From UMGS902 sp045538895 (lineage in GTDB: Bacteria; Bacillota; Clostridia; Oscillospirales; CAG-272), in NCBI GenBank assembly GCA_045538895.1, contig JAZQEH010000084.1, positions 1 to 43,762 of the forward strand: a DNA stretch of 43,762 nucleotides. Direction: 5' to 3'. Below the pieces are notes generated by a model. It saw only the letters and a list, made by a program, of their open reading frames with translations. It ran no database searches and was not told the DNA's origin. How positions within the stretch are numbered: the first letter of the stretch is position 1; every line of letters starts with the position of its first letter. Shown piece by piece: positions 26,017 to 34,642 of the stretch. The position numbers and the translations under genes were made by a program.

Positions 26017-26050
26017 GTGTGGGGGAGGTTTTTCAAAAACTTCCCCACAC
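26017..26050 (-). terminator. Terminator-like hairpin after the cda operon
   Basis: The stem GTGTGGGG...CCCCACAC with inner AGGTTTTT/AAAAACTT and a 2-nt loop lies 12 bp after the stop of the FAD protein. It lacks a clean trailing T run, so it may be a processed hairpin. Confidence 0.55.
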
Positions 26051-26061
26051 AGTATTACATA

Positions 26062-27648
26062 TCATTCCATCGGTCTGTATCTACCGATAATTTTTTCGGC
26101 GATTCTGATACCGTCTACTGCGGCAGACGTTATGCCGCCTGCGTATCCTGCCCCCTCGCCGCCGGGGAAAATATCACTCTCACCAATCATGGTAAGTTCA
26201 TCTGTACGAAGAATTCTAAGCGGTGCGCTTGTACGTGTTTCAAGCCCTGAAAGCATTGCATGCGGAGAATCAAAGCCCTTGATTTTTTTACCGAAATCCA
26301 CAAGTGCCGCACCGAATGTATCATTAAGTTCTTTTGGCAAAAGTCCGTTCAGCTCGGTTTCCTTTACCTTGCCGCCCATATAAGTGGGCTGTACTCTGCC
26401 ATGCTCCGATGACGTGCCTAAAAATTTACCGACACTTGAAACGGGTGCAGAGTAATCACCGCCGCCTGCGGTGAATGCCGCACGCTCAAGCGAGCGTTGA
26501 AATTCTATAGCCTCACGGGGAGTGCCGCCGTAATCACTGCGGAATACCGAAACGCACACTGCACTGTTTGAGTTTTTGCCGTCACGTGCAAAGCGGCTCA
26601 TACCGTTCACACACAGCATACCTCTCTCCGAGGCACCTGCAACGACCTCACCGCCCGGACACATGCAAAACGTGTAAACGCCACGGCACTTTGTGTTGTA
26701 TGAAAGATTGTACTCGGCATACGGCAAAGCCTTATGCCCTGCAAACTCACCGTAAAGCGATAAATCTATATCCGCCTTAAGATGCTCTATACGGAAACCT
26801 ACCGAAAAATCCTTTGCATCAATACTTGTGCCACGCTGAAGCAGCATTTCATAGGTGTCACGTGCGCTGTGTCCTATAGCAAGCACCGTTACCGATGCAA
26901 ACATATCTCCCCGTGACGTAATTATGCGGCGGGCACCGCCTTTTACCTCACCAAAGCCGAGGAATGAGGTGTTATACATTATTTCGCCGCCAAGACTCTC
27001 GATCTTCTTTGCCGCGTTGTCCACAACCTCACGCAGAATGTCTGTTCCTATATGCGGCTTGGCATTTGTGAGTATCTCTTTCGGTGCACCCATTTCATAA
27101 AGCTTTTTCAGCACAAATGCACATCTCGAATCGGTAATGCGGGTAACAAGCTTGCCGTCTGAAAACGTTCCCGCACCGCCTGCACCGAACTGAATATTGC
27201 AGTTTTCGTCGAGTACGCCGTTCTGATAAAAACTATCAACCGCTTTTACTCTGCTCTGCACGTCGCCGCCACGCTCAAGCACAAGCGGCTTATAACCCTG
27301 CTCGGCAAGCACAAGTGCAGCAAACAGTCCGCACGGCCCCATACCGACAACTATCGGACGTGCCGCAAGCGGCTCACTGCCCTTTTTGAACACAAGACGG
27401 TCGGAAGCTGCACTCTGCAGGGAAAGCTTTTGGCAAAGCTCCTTTTTGAGTGTCCCCTCCACCGCAAAACGCACCGCATAGACAAGCTTTATGTCACGCT
27501 TGTTGCGTGCATCCACACTACGGCGGTACACAGACAGGCTGACTGCGTGTACTCCCGCACGGCGTAATTTTTTTGCTGCGGCAGCCACCGCCTCCTCATA
27601 CGTCGAGTCAAGCGAAAGCGGTATGCCGCTTATAATATATTCGGTCAT
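26062..27648 (-). CDS. FAD-dependent oxidoreductase, COG2509-like
   Basis: This 528-aa protein has an N-terminal ~90-residue domain, then a Rossmann FAD motif (PIVVGMGPCGLFAALVLAEQGYKPLVLERG, ~97-127), a GAGGAGTFSDGKLVTR loop and a C-terminal ATH/NAD-like motif region (FPGGEGAGYAGGITSAAVDGIRIAE). It is an uncharacterised bacterial dehydrogenase family widespread in Clostridia; the substrate is not known. Its ATG overlaps the cdaR stop by 4 bp (ATGA), so it is translationally coupled to the c-di-AMP genes at the place where glmM usually stands. The link is positional only. Confidence 0.85.
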   Translation of the reverse strand: MTEYIISGIPLSLDSTYEEAVAAAAKKLRRAGVHAVSLSVYRRSVDARNKRDIKLVYAVRFAVEGTLKKELCQKLSLQSAASDRLVFKKGSEPLAARPIVVGMGPCGLFAALVLAEQGYKPLVLERGGDVQSRVKAVDSFYQNGVLDENCNIQFGAGGAGTFSDGKLVTRITDSRCAFVLKKLYEMGAPKEILTNAKPHIGTDILREVVDNAAKKIESLGGEIMYNTSFLGFGEVKGGARRIITSRGDMFASVTVLAIGHSARDTYEMLLQRGTSIDAKDFSVGFRIEHLKADIDLSLYGEFAGHKALPYAEYNLSYNTKCRGVYTFCMCPGGEVVAGASERGMLCVNGMSRFARDGKNSNSAVCVSVFRSDYGGTPREAIEFQRSLERAAFTAGGGDYSAPVSSVGKFLGTSSEHGRVQPTYMGGKVKETELNGLLPKELNDTFGAALVDFGKKIKGFDSPHAMLSGLETRTSAPLRILRTDELTMIGESDIFPGGEGAGYAGGITSAAVDGIRIAEKIIGRYRPME

Positions 27649-28940
27649 TTAACTAAACTAACCTCTACGTAATACTCGCCGACGAGAGCAATGCCGTCAC
27701 CGTATTTATCCGGCACCTTAAGCGACATCTTGACCTTGCCGTCCTTTAAGTTGTCAATAGAGCCGACAAGCAAAAACTCGTCAAAGGCGTTATATGTACC
27801 CGAAAGTGCGATTGCCGTCATTTTCGGCACACGTATTTTTACGTTGACACTTTCGGTAACAAGTTTGAATGCTTTACCGCTTGGGTTTTCAAGGAAAAAC
27901 TCGGTACAGTCAAATGACATAAGCGATGAAATCGTATCGCTGTTTTCACGGTAAACAACTGTTGCGGTAACGCTGTCAAAATCGCTCATATTCTCATAGC
28001 CGTTTTCAAGCTTTACGGGAAGCACGATTTTCTCGCTGCTTTCCATGCCCGTAATGTTTTCCTCGTTGAAGATTGCAACGCAGATCTCGTTTATGTCATC
28101 AAGATTTTCGTTGCGGACTATCTTTTTTCTGATTTTGATAGTCGCAGGCTTCACGGTTATACTCTTGATATCTCCCTTAAGTGCGACACTGTCGGTATCA
28201 ACCTTTACAGCCACCTCTTTTTCATCGTAAACGGGAACCTCTACTTTAACAGTTGCGGGAGTTACGCTGACATACGGGCTCTGAATCTCCTCACCGTCCT
28301 TGGTGCATGTAACAAGCGGCACACCCACAGCGGTAACGCTTGACGTGAGCAGACCGTCATATGACGGACGTGCCTCGACGTGGTCGATAAGGTCAAGCTT
28401 TGAAGCAGGGCCGGAAACCGTAACGGTATCTATCGGCAAGCCAATCTGATTCAAGCATGTAGCCTCACCGATTACATATGCGGTTTCATATTTCGGATTT
28501 GCAATAATAGGAACCTGCTTTTCGGTAACCTCCTGCACGTTTACGGTAACGTTTTTGGGAGAATAGCTTCTGGCGGTTGCCCCATCAGGCAATTCAATTT
28601 TTATCGGCAGAGTATGCTCACCCGCCTCGGTTATACCTATAAAATCGACGGTTGCACGTATATCATCGGAGGAATAGGTCGTGATATCGCCACGTGCACC
28701 GTAAATAACGACCTCAACAGTTGCGTTTATGTCGCCGTAAACGGTAAGGCTGTTATCGTCAAGCACGGCAACGTTAATGGGCGTAACCGAAACGCCCTCA
28801 AAGCTTTTTTCATAATCGGGGGTATCGTTGAACACAACGTATATCCATATTATGAGTGCAAGCAAAAGACAGATAATACGGGGGATGATGTCGGCAATGA
28901 TTCTGTTTTCTTTAGACGTGTCTTTATTCGTTTTCGCCAT
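27645..28940 (-). CDS. cdaR: CdaA regulator CdaR (YbbR-domain protein)
   Basis: One N-terminal membrane segment (IICLLLALIIWIYVVF, ~20-38) is followed by an extracellular region of about four YbbR repeats. CdaR binds and modulates the membrane diadenylate cyclase CdaA. I choose the ATG at 28940 (431 aa) because GAGGAGGG lies 8 bp upstream, within the end of cdaA; the genes overlap by 17 bp. A GTG three codons earlier is less likely. Length and topology fit the family. Confidence 0.92.
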   Translation of the reverse strand: MAKTNKDTSKENRIIADIIPRIICLLLALIIWIYVVFNDTPDYEKSFEGVSVTPINVAVLDDNSLTVYGDINATVEVVIYGARGDITTYSSDDIRATVDFIGITEAGEHTLPIKIELPDGATARSYSPKNVTVNVQEVTEKQVPIIANPKYETAYVIGEATCLNQIGLPIDTVTVSGPASKLDLIDHVEARPSYDGLLTSSVTAVGVPLVTCTKDGEEIQSPYVSVTPATVKVEVPVYDEKEVAVKVDTDSVALKGDIKSITVKPATIKIRKKIVRNENLDDINEICVAIFNEENITGMESSEKIVLPVKLENGYENMSDFDSVTATVVYRENSDTISSLMSFDCTEFFLENPSGKAFKLVTESVNVKIRVPKMTAIALSGTYNAFDEFLLVGSIDNLKDGKVKMSLKVPDKYGDGIALVGEYYVEVSLVK

Positions 28941-29817
28941 TCTCTGCACCCTCCTCTTTTCCGTTTTTGTTTTTTCTCAGAATACGCTTTTTCTTGTTCT
29001 GCATGTCGCCGAGCAACAGATCGGTCAACTGCTTACGAAGCGTTGTATAGTTCTGTCCGCCGTAAAGATGTCCGTCCATAGCAAGCGAGATCTCGCCGGT
29101 TTCCTCGGACACGATCACAACAATCGCATCACTCACCTCGCTCACGCCTACGCCTGCACGGTGACGTGTTCCCTTGTCCTTGTTGATCGTGGCATTGTGT
29201 GTAAGCGGCAAAAAGCATCCTGCCGCTGCGATTCTGTAGTCGGAGATTATAAGTGCTCCGTCATGAAGCGAAGCCTTGTTGAAAAATATGTTCTTGATTA
29301 AGTTCTGCGACACCACAGCGTCAATATACACGCCGGTTTTCATAATATCGCCAAGCTTTGTGGAACGCTCGATAACTATGAGTGCACCTGTGCGGTCACG
29401 TGACATTTCTCCTGCGGCAATGCAGATATTCTCGATAACTGCGGTACGCTCGGCAATCTCTTTCGGCTCGGTCATATTCTTGATAGAGCGAAGCGGGTCG
29501 GCGCCGACTCTTTCAAGTGCATCACGGAGTTCGGGCTGAAACAGAATAAGAATTGCAAGCATACCGACCTGAAATATATTCTTAAGCAAGAAGACCATTG
29601 CATGCATGTCAAGAAGTGCCGTTACGGCATAAATGACAACGAGGAAGCTGAGTCCTATTGCAAGCTTACCTGCGCGGCGCTGACGCACAAAGCGGTAAAC
29701 GTAGAACAACAGTGTTGCAAGTATGATAATATCGGCAATATCCACCCAACTCATCGCCGTAAACTGGATTCCGATTTTAGTGAAAAAATCCGTCAAAATA
29801 TCCCAAAATGCCTGCAC
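28924..29817 (-). CDS. cdaA: Diadenylate cyclase CdaA
   Basis: CdaA makes c-di-AMP from two ATP, controlling potassium and osmolyte uptake and wall stability. The 297 aa have three N-terminal membrane segments (~28-42, 52-70, 72-93) and the DAC domain with catalytic DGA (186-188) and RHR (218-220) followed by the GVSEVSDAIVVIVSEETG segment. It carries a Lys/Asn/Glu-rich C-terminal tail longer than usual. It is first in cdaA-cdaR-FAD protein, with its own promoter. glmM, the classical third gene, is absent. Confidence 0.97.
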   Translation of the reverse strand: MQAFWDILTDFFTKIGIQFTAMSWVDIADIIILATLLFYVYRFVRQRRAGKLAIGLSFLVVIYAVTALLDMHAMVFLLKNIFQVGMLAILILFQPELRDALERVGADPLRSIKNMTEPKEIAERTAVIENICIAAGEMSRDRTGALIVIERSTKLGDIMKTGVYIDAVVSQNLIKNIFFNKASLHDGALIISDYRIAAAGCFLPLTHNATINKDKGTRHRAGVGVSEVSDAIVVIVSEETGEISLAMDGHLYGGQNYTTLRKQLTDLLLGDMQNKKKRILRKNKNGKEEGAENGENE

Positions 29818-29882
29818 AGAAACTACCTCCGTTCAAAATCGCCCACGCACGTGCGTACATGCGTATAATATAGGTATTTTAT

Positions 29883-29911
29883 ATTATATCATATACAATT
29901 AACGGTTACAA
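29883..29911 (-). promoter_or_regulatory. Promoter of the cdaA operon
   Basis: On the minus strand, TTGTAA (29911-29906), 17-bp spacer, TATAAT (29888-29883), about 65 bp from the cdaA ATG. No ydaO/yuaA-type c-di-AMP riboswitch is recognised in the short leader. Confidence 0.75.
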
Positions 29912-29952
29912 GAAAAAATTTAAGGAAAATAGCATAAAAATTGCAAAAAGAG

Positions 29953-29981
29953 TGGCACAAAACGAAAAAGCATGCTATACT
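29953..29981 (+). promoter_or_regulatory. Putative promoter of hydrolase-MurF-ddl operon
   Basis: TGGCAC (29953-29958), 17-bp spacer, TATACT (29976-29981). The -10 is good and the -35 weak. Divergent from the cdaA promoter. Confidence 0.55.
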
Positions 29982-30014
29982 GTAAAATGAATAATTATGT
30001 TCGGAGGAACGGCT

Positions 30015-30782
30015 GTGAGCGAAATCTATGACGGTAAAATTGCATATTCACGTTTCGGCAGCGGTGAAAAGCTGTTGCTTATCCTGCACGGATGGGGATG
30101 CAACAAGGAAATATTTGCAAGCATTGCCGAGCATCTTTCAAGCGGCTACACCGTTGTAGTGCCCGACCTGCCCGGCTTTGGCGAAAGTGCAGAGCCAAGC
30201 GAGCCATACTCGGTTGAGGATTGCACACGCCTCATGGTTGAATTTATAAAATATTTAGGTTTTAAAAAGGTTTCGCTGATGGGACATTCCTATGGCGGCA
30301 GAGTTATCATAAAGATGTTTACGCTTTGGAACCTGCCATTTGACATTGAAAAAATATGTCTTGTCGATTCAGCAGGAATAAAGCCTAAAAAAACGCTCTG
30401 GCAATATCTTTCGCTCTTATTTTATAAGCTCGGAAAGAAGATACTGTCGCTCCCTCCCCTTAAAAAGCTCTTCCCCGATGCCATTGAAAACTGGCGTAAA
30501 AAGCGTGGCTCGGCGGACTTCAACAACGCAAGCGAGGTCATGAAAAAAACGCTTATTCTGGCGGTCAACGAGGACCTCACAAAATGTTTAAAAAATATAA
30601 CTGTCCCCACTCTGCTTTTCTGGGGTGACAAGGACGATGCCACTCCGCTTTCGGATGCAAAAATAATGGAAAAGAAGATTCCCGATGCAGGACTTGTCGT
30701 TCTCGAAGGCGGCAGTCACTTCTCTTTTCTTGAAAACACCGCGTTCTTTCTGCGTGTTGCAGACTCATTCTTTAATAACTAA
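30015..30782 (+). CDS. Alpha/beta-hydrolase fold protein
   Basis: The GTG at 30015 is preferred because GGAGG lies 7 bp before it; the earlier ATG at 29997 has no site. The 255-aa product shows an oxyanion-hole HGW (~25-27), nucleophile elbow GHSYGG (Ser92), acid in WGDKDDATP (~204) and histidine GGSHFSF (~236), a complete catalytic triad. There is no signal peptide, so it is cytoplasmic. The substrate is unknown. It leads an operon with a MurF-like ligase (12 bp downstream) and ddl, so a role with envelope precursors is possible but unproved. Confidence 0.88.
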   Translation: MSEIYDGKIAYSRFGSGEKLLLILHGWGCNKEIFASIAEHLSSGYTVVVPDLPGFGESAEPSEPYSVEDCTRLMVEFIKYLGFKKVSLMGHSYGGRVIIKMFTLWNLPFDIEKICLVDSAGIKPKKTLWQYLSLLFYKLGKKILSLPPLKKLFPDAIENWRKKRGSADFNNASEVMKKTLILAVNEDLTKCLKNITVPTLLFWGDKDDATPLSDAKIMEKKIPDAGLVVLEGGSHFSFLENTAFFLRVADSFFNN

Positions 30783-30794
30783 CGGAGAATCATA

Positions 30795-32354
30795 ATGGAA
30801 GTTTCGGCACAGATTCTTGCACTTGTTTCGCTATCATTTTTCATAATACTGTCCGCAAGGTATTTCACCCACATGTTTCAGCTTAATTCATACACCGCAA
30901 AGGTGCAGTTTGTATGGCTCGGCAACAATTTTCACCGCCTTATCCCCTGCATCCTCCTCGGTGTCACAGCCGTTTTATGCTCGCTCTTAAGCTACCGTGA
31001 ATACGCTTACGGTCATCTTTTATTTGCACTTGCGGCATTGCTTTTATCACTGTTCTACACGCCTAAAAAAGCGAAAAAGCCCCTCGTTTACACCGCACGT
31101 GTAAAGCGTTTGCTCATAACCTTTTCGCTTGTAACCGCCGCACTTTACGCAGTTGCCGTAATCCTCGGAAATGCCTATGAATTCTACATTCTTGCATTAA
31201 CCGCTCTGCTTTCACCTCTTGTAATTATCATTGCAAACTTTTTAAACGCACCGATAGAAGCTGCGGTTCGCAGATACTATATAAACGATGCAAAAAAATT
31301 GCTGAAATCACACACACGTCTTAAAATCATCGGCATCACAGGCTCATTCGGCAAAACAAGCGTCAAGTATTATCTCACCGCACTGCTCGGTGCAAAATAC
31401 AACGTACTCATGACTCCGGAAAGTTACAACACCCCCATGGGCGTTGTTAAAACAATACGAGGCTCTCTCCGTGCAACACATGAAATTTTCGTTTGCGAAA
31501 TGGGTGCAAAGTACGTTGGAGATATCAAGGAGCTTTGCGACATAGTTCATCCGCAAAACGGCATTGTGACCTCTATTGGCGAGCAGCACCTTGAAAGTTT
31601 CGGCTCGGTGCAGAACATTATCAATACCAAATATGAGCTTGCTTCGGGCATCCCCTCGGACGGCAAACTCTATATAAACATTTCAAGCGAAACCATTGAC
31701 AAAAACCGTCCGCACAGAAGTGCCGTAACCTACGGTCTCACCCCCGATGCTGACTACTTTGCAAAGGACATTTCCGTATCGGGCAGCGGCACCGTGTTCA
31801 CGCTCTGCCACGGCAGCGAGGAGCAACAATACCGCACACGTCTTATCGGCGAAGCCAACGTTGTTAACATTGTCGGTGCAATAGCGGCGGCAAACGATGC
31901 GTATTCAATTCCGCTTGCGGACCTTAGAAGTGCAGTAGCAAACCTCAAATGTGTACCTCACCGCATGGAGCTTATCGACCGTGGCGGCATGATAATTATT
32001 GACGATGCGTTCAACTCAAATCCCGCAGGCGCTGCTGCTGCTTTACGCACAGTTGCTCTTTTCGATGCCGTAAAAATCATCGTTACTCCGGGCATGATCG
32101 AGCTTGGCGAAAAGAGCTACGAGCTTAATGCAAAGCTCGGAGAAAATGCGGCGGCAGTCTGTGATTATATCGTGGCAGTCGGCGAAAAGCAGGCAAAGCC
32201 CATAGTAAGCGGTGCAAAGGCGGCAGGCTTTGACGAAAGTAAAATCTACGTTGCAAGAACCTTCAACGATGCAATGGCATTTGTCAACTCAATAAATTCA
32301 AATGGCAAGAAAAAGGTCGTTCTTCTCGAAAACGACCTTCCCGATAATTTTTAA
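30795..32354 (+). CDS. Membrane-embedded Mur ligase, MurF-like
   Basis: This 519-aa protein has an unusual layout. The first ~150 residues contain about five hydrophobic segments (~5-21, 48-66, 73-88, 106-126, 130-150) in place of the MurF UDP-sugar-binding domain. The Mur ligase ATPase core follows, with P-loop TGSFGKTS (182-189), CEMGAKYVGDI, SIGEQHLESFGS, and a C-terminal domain with PHRMELIDR and DDAFNSNPAG (~402). It ends LLENDLPDNF rather than the normal MurF end. MurF adds D-Ala-D-Ala to UDP-MurNAc-tripeptide. The adjacent ddl, 10 bp downstream, makes that dipeptide, which supports a MurF or MurF-like role, but substrate recognition must differ. Another MurF may exist elsewhere in the genome. 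Confidence 0.85.
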   Translation: MEVSAQILALVSLSFFIILSARYFTHMFQLNSYTAKVQFVWLGNNFHRLIPCILLGVTAVLCSLLSYREYAYGHLLFALAALLLSLFYTPKKAKKPLVYTARVKRLLITFSLVTAALYAVAVILGNAYEFYILALTALLSPLVIIIANFLNAPIEAAVRRYYINDAKKLLKSHTRLKIIGITGSFGKTSVKYYLTALLGAKYNVLMTPESYNTPMGVVKTIRGSLRATHEIFVCEMGAKYVGDIKELCDIVHPQNGIVTSIGEQHLESFGSVQNIINTKYELASGIPSDGKLYINISSETIDKNRPHRSAVTYGLTPDADYFAKDISVSGSGTVFTLCHGSEEQQYRTRLIGEANVVNIVGAIAAANDAYSIPLADLRSAVANLKCVPHRMELIDRGGMIIIDDAFNSNPAGAAAALRTVALFDAVKIIVTPGMIELGEKSYELNAKLGENAAAVCDYIVAVGEKQAKPIVSGAKAAGFDESKIYVARTFNDAMAFVNSINSNGKKKVVLLENDLPDNF

Positions 32355-32364
32355 GGAGATTTTT

Positions 32365-33546
32365 ATGAAAATTCAGCTTGGAGTTATGTTTGGCGGCAAC
32401 TCCACCGAACACGAAATATCAATCATTTCCGCAGTGCAGGCAATGCTGTCGCTCGACCGTGAAAAGTATGACGTTGTTCCTTTATATATTACAAAGGATA
32501 GCCGTTTCTATACGGGTGATGCGCTCTTTGAAATCAAGAATTACAGAGATATTCCCTCTCTGCTCAAAAACTGCACCGAGGTTACGCTCGTAAAAGAAAA
32601 CGACGTTTCGGCAATCTACAAGCTTCCGCTTTCCACATTCGGCAAAAAGCGTATCGGCTTTATTGAGGTTGCGTTCCCGATAGTACACGGCACAAACACC
32701 GAGGACGGTGTACTTATGGGCTACATAGAAATGCTCGGCCTGCCCTACGTAGGCTGTGACGTTGCCTCAAGTGCGCTCGGTATGGATAAGTTTGCAATGA
32801 AAGCGATTTTCAAGGAATACGGCATACCCGTACTTGACTCAAAAATCTACACAACAAGCGACTATGAAATGCTTGATGCACTCATCGAAAACATTGAAAG
32901 TACCTTTACCTATCCCGTAATCGTAAAGCCCGTCAACCTCGGCTCCAGCATCGGCATTTCCGTTGCTCAAGACCATGAAGCACTGACAAAATCGCTCGAC
33001 ACCGCATTCTCCTTTGCTGAAGTAGTTTTAGTTGAGCGTGCAATTACAAATCTTCGTGAGATAAACTGTTCGGTGCTTGGCGACCGCTTCTCTGCCGAAG
33101 CGTCCGAGTGCGAGGAGCCTGTAAGCGGCGATGAAATTCTCTCATTTGAGGACAAATACATTTCGGGCGCAAAAAGCGGCGGTGCAAAGGGCATGGCAAG
33201 CGTTAAACGTAAGATTCCTGCACCTATTACCGCAGAGATGCGTGAGGAAATACGCACAATGGCAGTAAAAGCGTTCAAGGCACTCGGCTGTTCGGGCGTT
33301 TCACGCATTGACTTTATGATTGACGTTGACGAAAACAAGGTTTATTTAAACGAAATCAACACCATTCCCGGCTCACTTTCGTTCTACCTCTGGGAGCCGC
33401 TTGGCGTTAAGTACACGGAGCTTCTTGACCGCATGATCGACCTTGCGTTCAAGCGCCACCGTGCAAGAGCGGCACTCACCTTCTCGTTTAAGAGCAACGT
33501 GCTTTCGGGCATCTCCCTTGGCGGTGCCAAAGGAAGTAAGGTATAA
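32365..33546 (+). CDS. ddl: D-alanine--D-alanine ligase
   Basis: This ATP-grasp enzyme makes the D-Ala-D-Ala dipeptide of peptidoglycan. The ATG at 32365 follows AAGGAG; an upstream in-frame ATG would lie inside the MurF-like gene. The 393 aa carry the N-terminal FGGNSTEHEIS, HGTNTEDGVLMGYIEMLGLPYVG, ATP-grasp VKPVNLGSSIGIS, the omega-loop region EDKYISGAKSGGAKGM and metal site DFMIDVDENKVYLNEINTIPG. The protein is longer than E. coli Ddl and the omega loop is Gly/Lys-rich, so acceptor specificity (D-Ala versus D-Ser or D-lactate) should not be assumed. It is third in its operon and followed by a terminator. Confidence 0.93.
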   Translation: MKIQLGVMFGGNSTEHEISIISAVQAMLSLDREKYDVVPLYITKDSRFYTGDALFEIKNYRDIPSLLKNCTEVTLVKENDVSAIYKLPLSTFGKKRIGFIEVAFPIVHGTNTEDGVLMGYIEMLGLPYVGCDVASSALGMDKFAMKAIFKEYGIPVLDSKIYTTSDYEMLDALIENIESTFTYPVIVKPVNLGSSIGISVAQDHEALTKSLDTAFSFAEVVLVERAITNLREINCSVLGDRFSAEASECEEPVSGDEILSFEDKYISGAKSGGAKGMASVKRKIPAPITAEMREEIRTMAVKAFKALGCSGVSRIDFMIDVDENKVYLNEINTIPGSLSFYLWEPLGVKYTELLDRMIDLAFKRHRARAALTFSFKSNVLSGISLGGAKGSKV

Positions 33547-33550
33547 AAGC

Positions 33551-33578
33551 AAAACGGCATCGTTTGATGCCGTTTTTT
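33551..33578 (+). terminator. Intrinsic terminator of ddl
   Basis: Stem AAAACGGCATC / GATGCCGTTTT, loop GTTT, T run, 5 bp after the stop. Confidence 0.92.
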
Positions 33579-33604
33579 GTTGTTAAAATAAAAAACAAAC
33601 AAGG

Positions 33605-33775
33605 TAAATTATTGTTTAGCGAAGTAACGAAGGCTCCCTCAGACGAGGGAGCTGTCAGCGGAACGCTGACTGAGGGAGGGAAAAAAGTAACAATTAAAAA
33701 TGTTCCCTCCTTCCGTCGCCTTGCGGCGCCACCTTCCTCGTCTGAGGAAGGCTTGTTAATGTAAGCATTAATTTA
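33605..33775. repeat. Framed repeat with module C (171 bp)
   Basis: Frame ends are 33605-33622 (TAAATTATTGTTTAGCGA, continuing AGTAACGAAGG as in module A loci) and 33758-33775 (inverted TAAATTAATGCTTACATT). The interior has GC-rich palindromes: GACGAGGGAGCTGTCAGCG..., GTCAGCGGAACGCTGAC and GTCGCCTTGCGGCGCC, with CCTCGTCTGAGG at the right. A second copy in reverse starts at 43638. There is no ORF. Confidence 0.88.
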
Positions 33776-33784
33776 TTTAGATTC

Positions 33785-33814
33785 GCATAAAAAGCTTTTT
33801 CCATGGCAAAACTA
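33785..33814 (+). promoter_or_regulatory. Sigma-F-type forespore promoter of spoIIQ-like gene
   Basis: GCATA (33785-33789), a 15-bp spacer and GGCAAAACTA (33805-33814) match every specified position of the B. subtilis sigma-F consensus (GYWTA-N15-GGNNANAHTR). It lies ~34 bp before the start codon, immediately after a framed repeat. Confidence 0.8.
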
Positions 33815-33848
33815 CCTATGCAAAAACATTTTGAAAGGATTTCTTACC

Positions 33849-34604
33849 ATGGAACAGAAAAACAATGAGCAAAAAACTGCACAAATTTTATACATTACTA
33901 TCATTATGATATTGCTTATAATGGCACTCACCGTTGGCCTTGTCACAGCCGCAAACCGCAGCAAAACTCCCGTTGTTACCGAGGTTGACACCACCGCTAT
34001 CACAACTCCTGCCGTTACTCAAAAGGTAATAAAGCCGATTGTTACAACCGAAGCCACAACCACAAAGGCTCCTGACGTGACAACCGCCAAAAAGCCCGAA
34101 ACGGTAACGCCTCCTGCCATAACCACCGCGGCAAAGCCCACCGTCAACGAGCCCACCACTCCGACATTGCCCGAATTTATTATGCCCACAAACGGCACGG
34201 TATCCAATGATTTTTCAATAGACACACTCGTTTATTCAAATACCATGGAGGACTACCGCACGCACAACGGTATCGACATCTCCTGCTCAGTCGGCGAAGC
34301 GGTCTATGCTGCAGCTGACGGCATTGTGACAAACGTTTACGAGCATCCGATGATGGGCTACACCGTAGTTATCTCTCATGACGGCGATGCCGAAACCGTA
34401 TACCAGAATTTAGCCGAAGAGGTTACCGTGAAAGTAGGCGATACCGTGAAAAGCGGTGACATTATCGGTGCCGTGGGCGAAAGTGCAATTATAGAAATTG
34501 CCGAGGAGCCGCATCTCCATTTTGAAATGTGCATCGCAGGCGAGCGTGTGAACCCATGCGATTATATCCCCACCGATGTACAGACCTTTTTCTACGAAGA
34601 ATAA
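33849..34604 (+). CDS. spoIIQ: SpoIIQ-like M23 (LytM-domain) membrane protein
   Basis: SpoIIQ is a forespore membrane protein that pairs with mother-cell SpoIIIAH to form the engulfment channel. The ATG at 33849 (251 aa) follows GAAAGGA; an upstream TTG is less likely. There is one membrane segment (~12-35), a Thr/Pro/Lys-rich linker (~40-108) and a LytM domain (~115-245). The zinc ligands are present (His139, Asp143, His224, HNGID and PHLHF), but the usual YxHL histidine is Asn (YQNLAE, 185-190), as expected for SpoIIQ-type rather than active endopeptidases. The sigma-F promoter agrees. An ordinary M23 peptidase is the alternative, less well supported. Confidence 0.82.
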   Translation: MEQKNNEQKTAQILYITIIMILLIMALTVGLVTAANRSKTPVVTEVDTTAITTPAVTQKVIKPIVTTEATTTKAPDVTTAKKPETVTPPAITTAAKPTVNEPTTPTLPEFIMPTNGTVSNDFSIDTLVYSNTMEDYRTHNGIDISCSVGEAVYAAADGIVTNVYEHPMMGYTVVISHDGDAETVYQNLAEEVTVKVGDTVKSGDIIGAVGESAIIEIAEEPHLHFEMCIAGERVNPCDYIPTDVQTFFYEE

Positions 34605-34635
34605 AAAAATTGCGATAGTAATATCGCAATTTTTT
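34604..34635. terminator. Bidirectional terminator between spoIIQ-like and CorC genes
   Basis: A 14-bp A/T-symmetric stem, AAAAAATTGCGATA / TATCGCAATTTTTT, with GTAA loop, lies between convergent genes; T runs flank both sides. Confidence 0.9.
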
Positions 34636-34642
34636 ATTTTTT

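Noticed and set aside
28614..29301. Two overlapping plus-strand frames of ~155 aa over cdaA/cdaR
   Set aside because: Shadows of the minus-strand cda genes; no ribosome-binding sites, Cys-rich chance translations.
29820..29996. c-di-AMP or other riboswitch between cdaA and the hydrolase gene
   Set aside because: The region is short and AT-rich with two divergent promoters; no recognised aptamer fold could be drawn.
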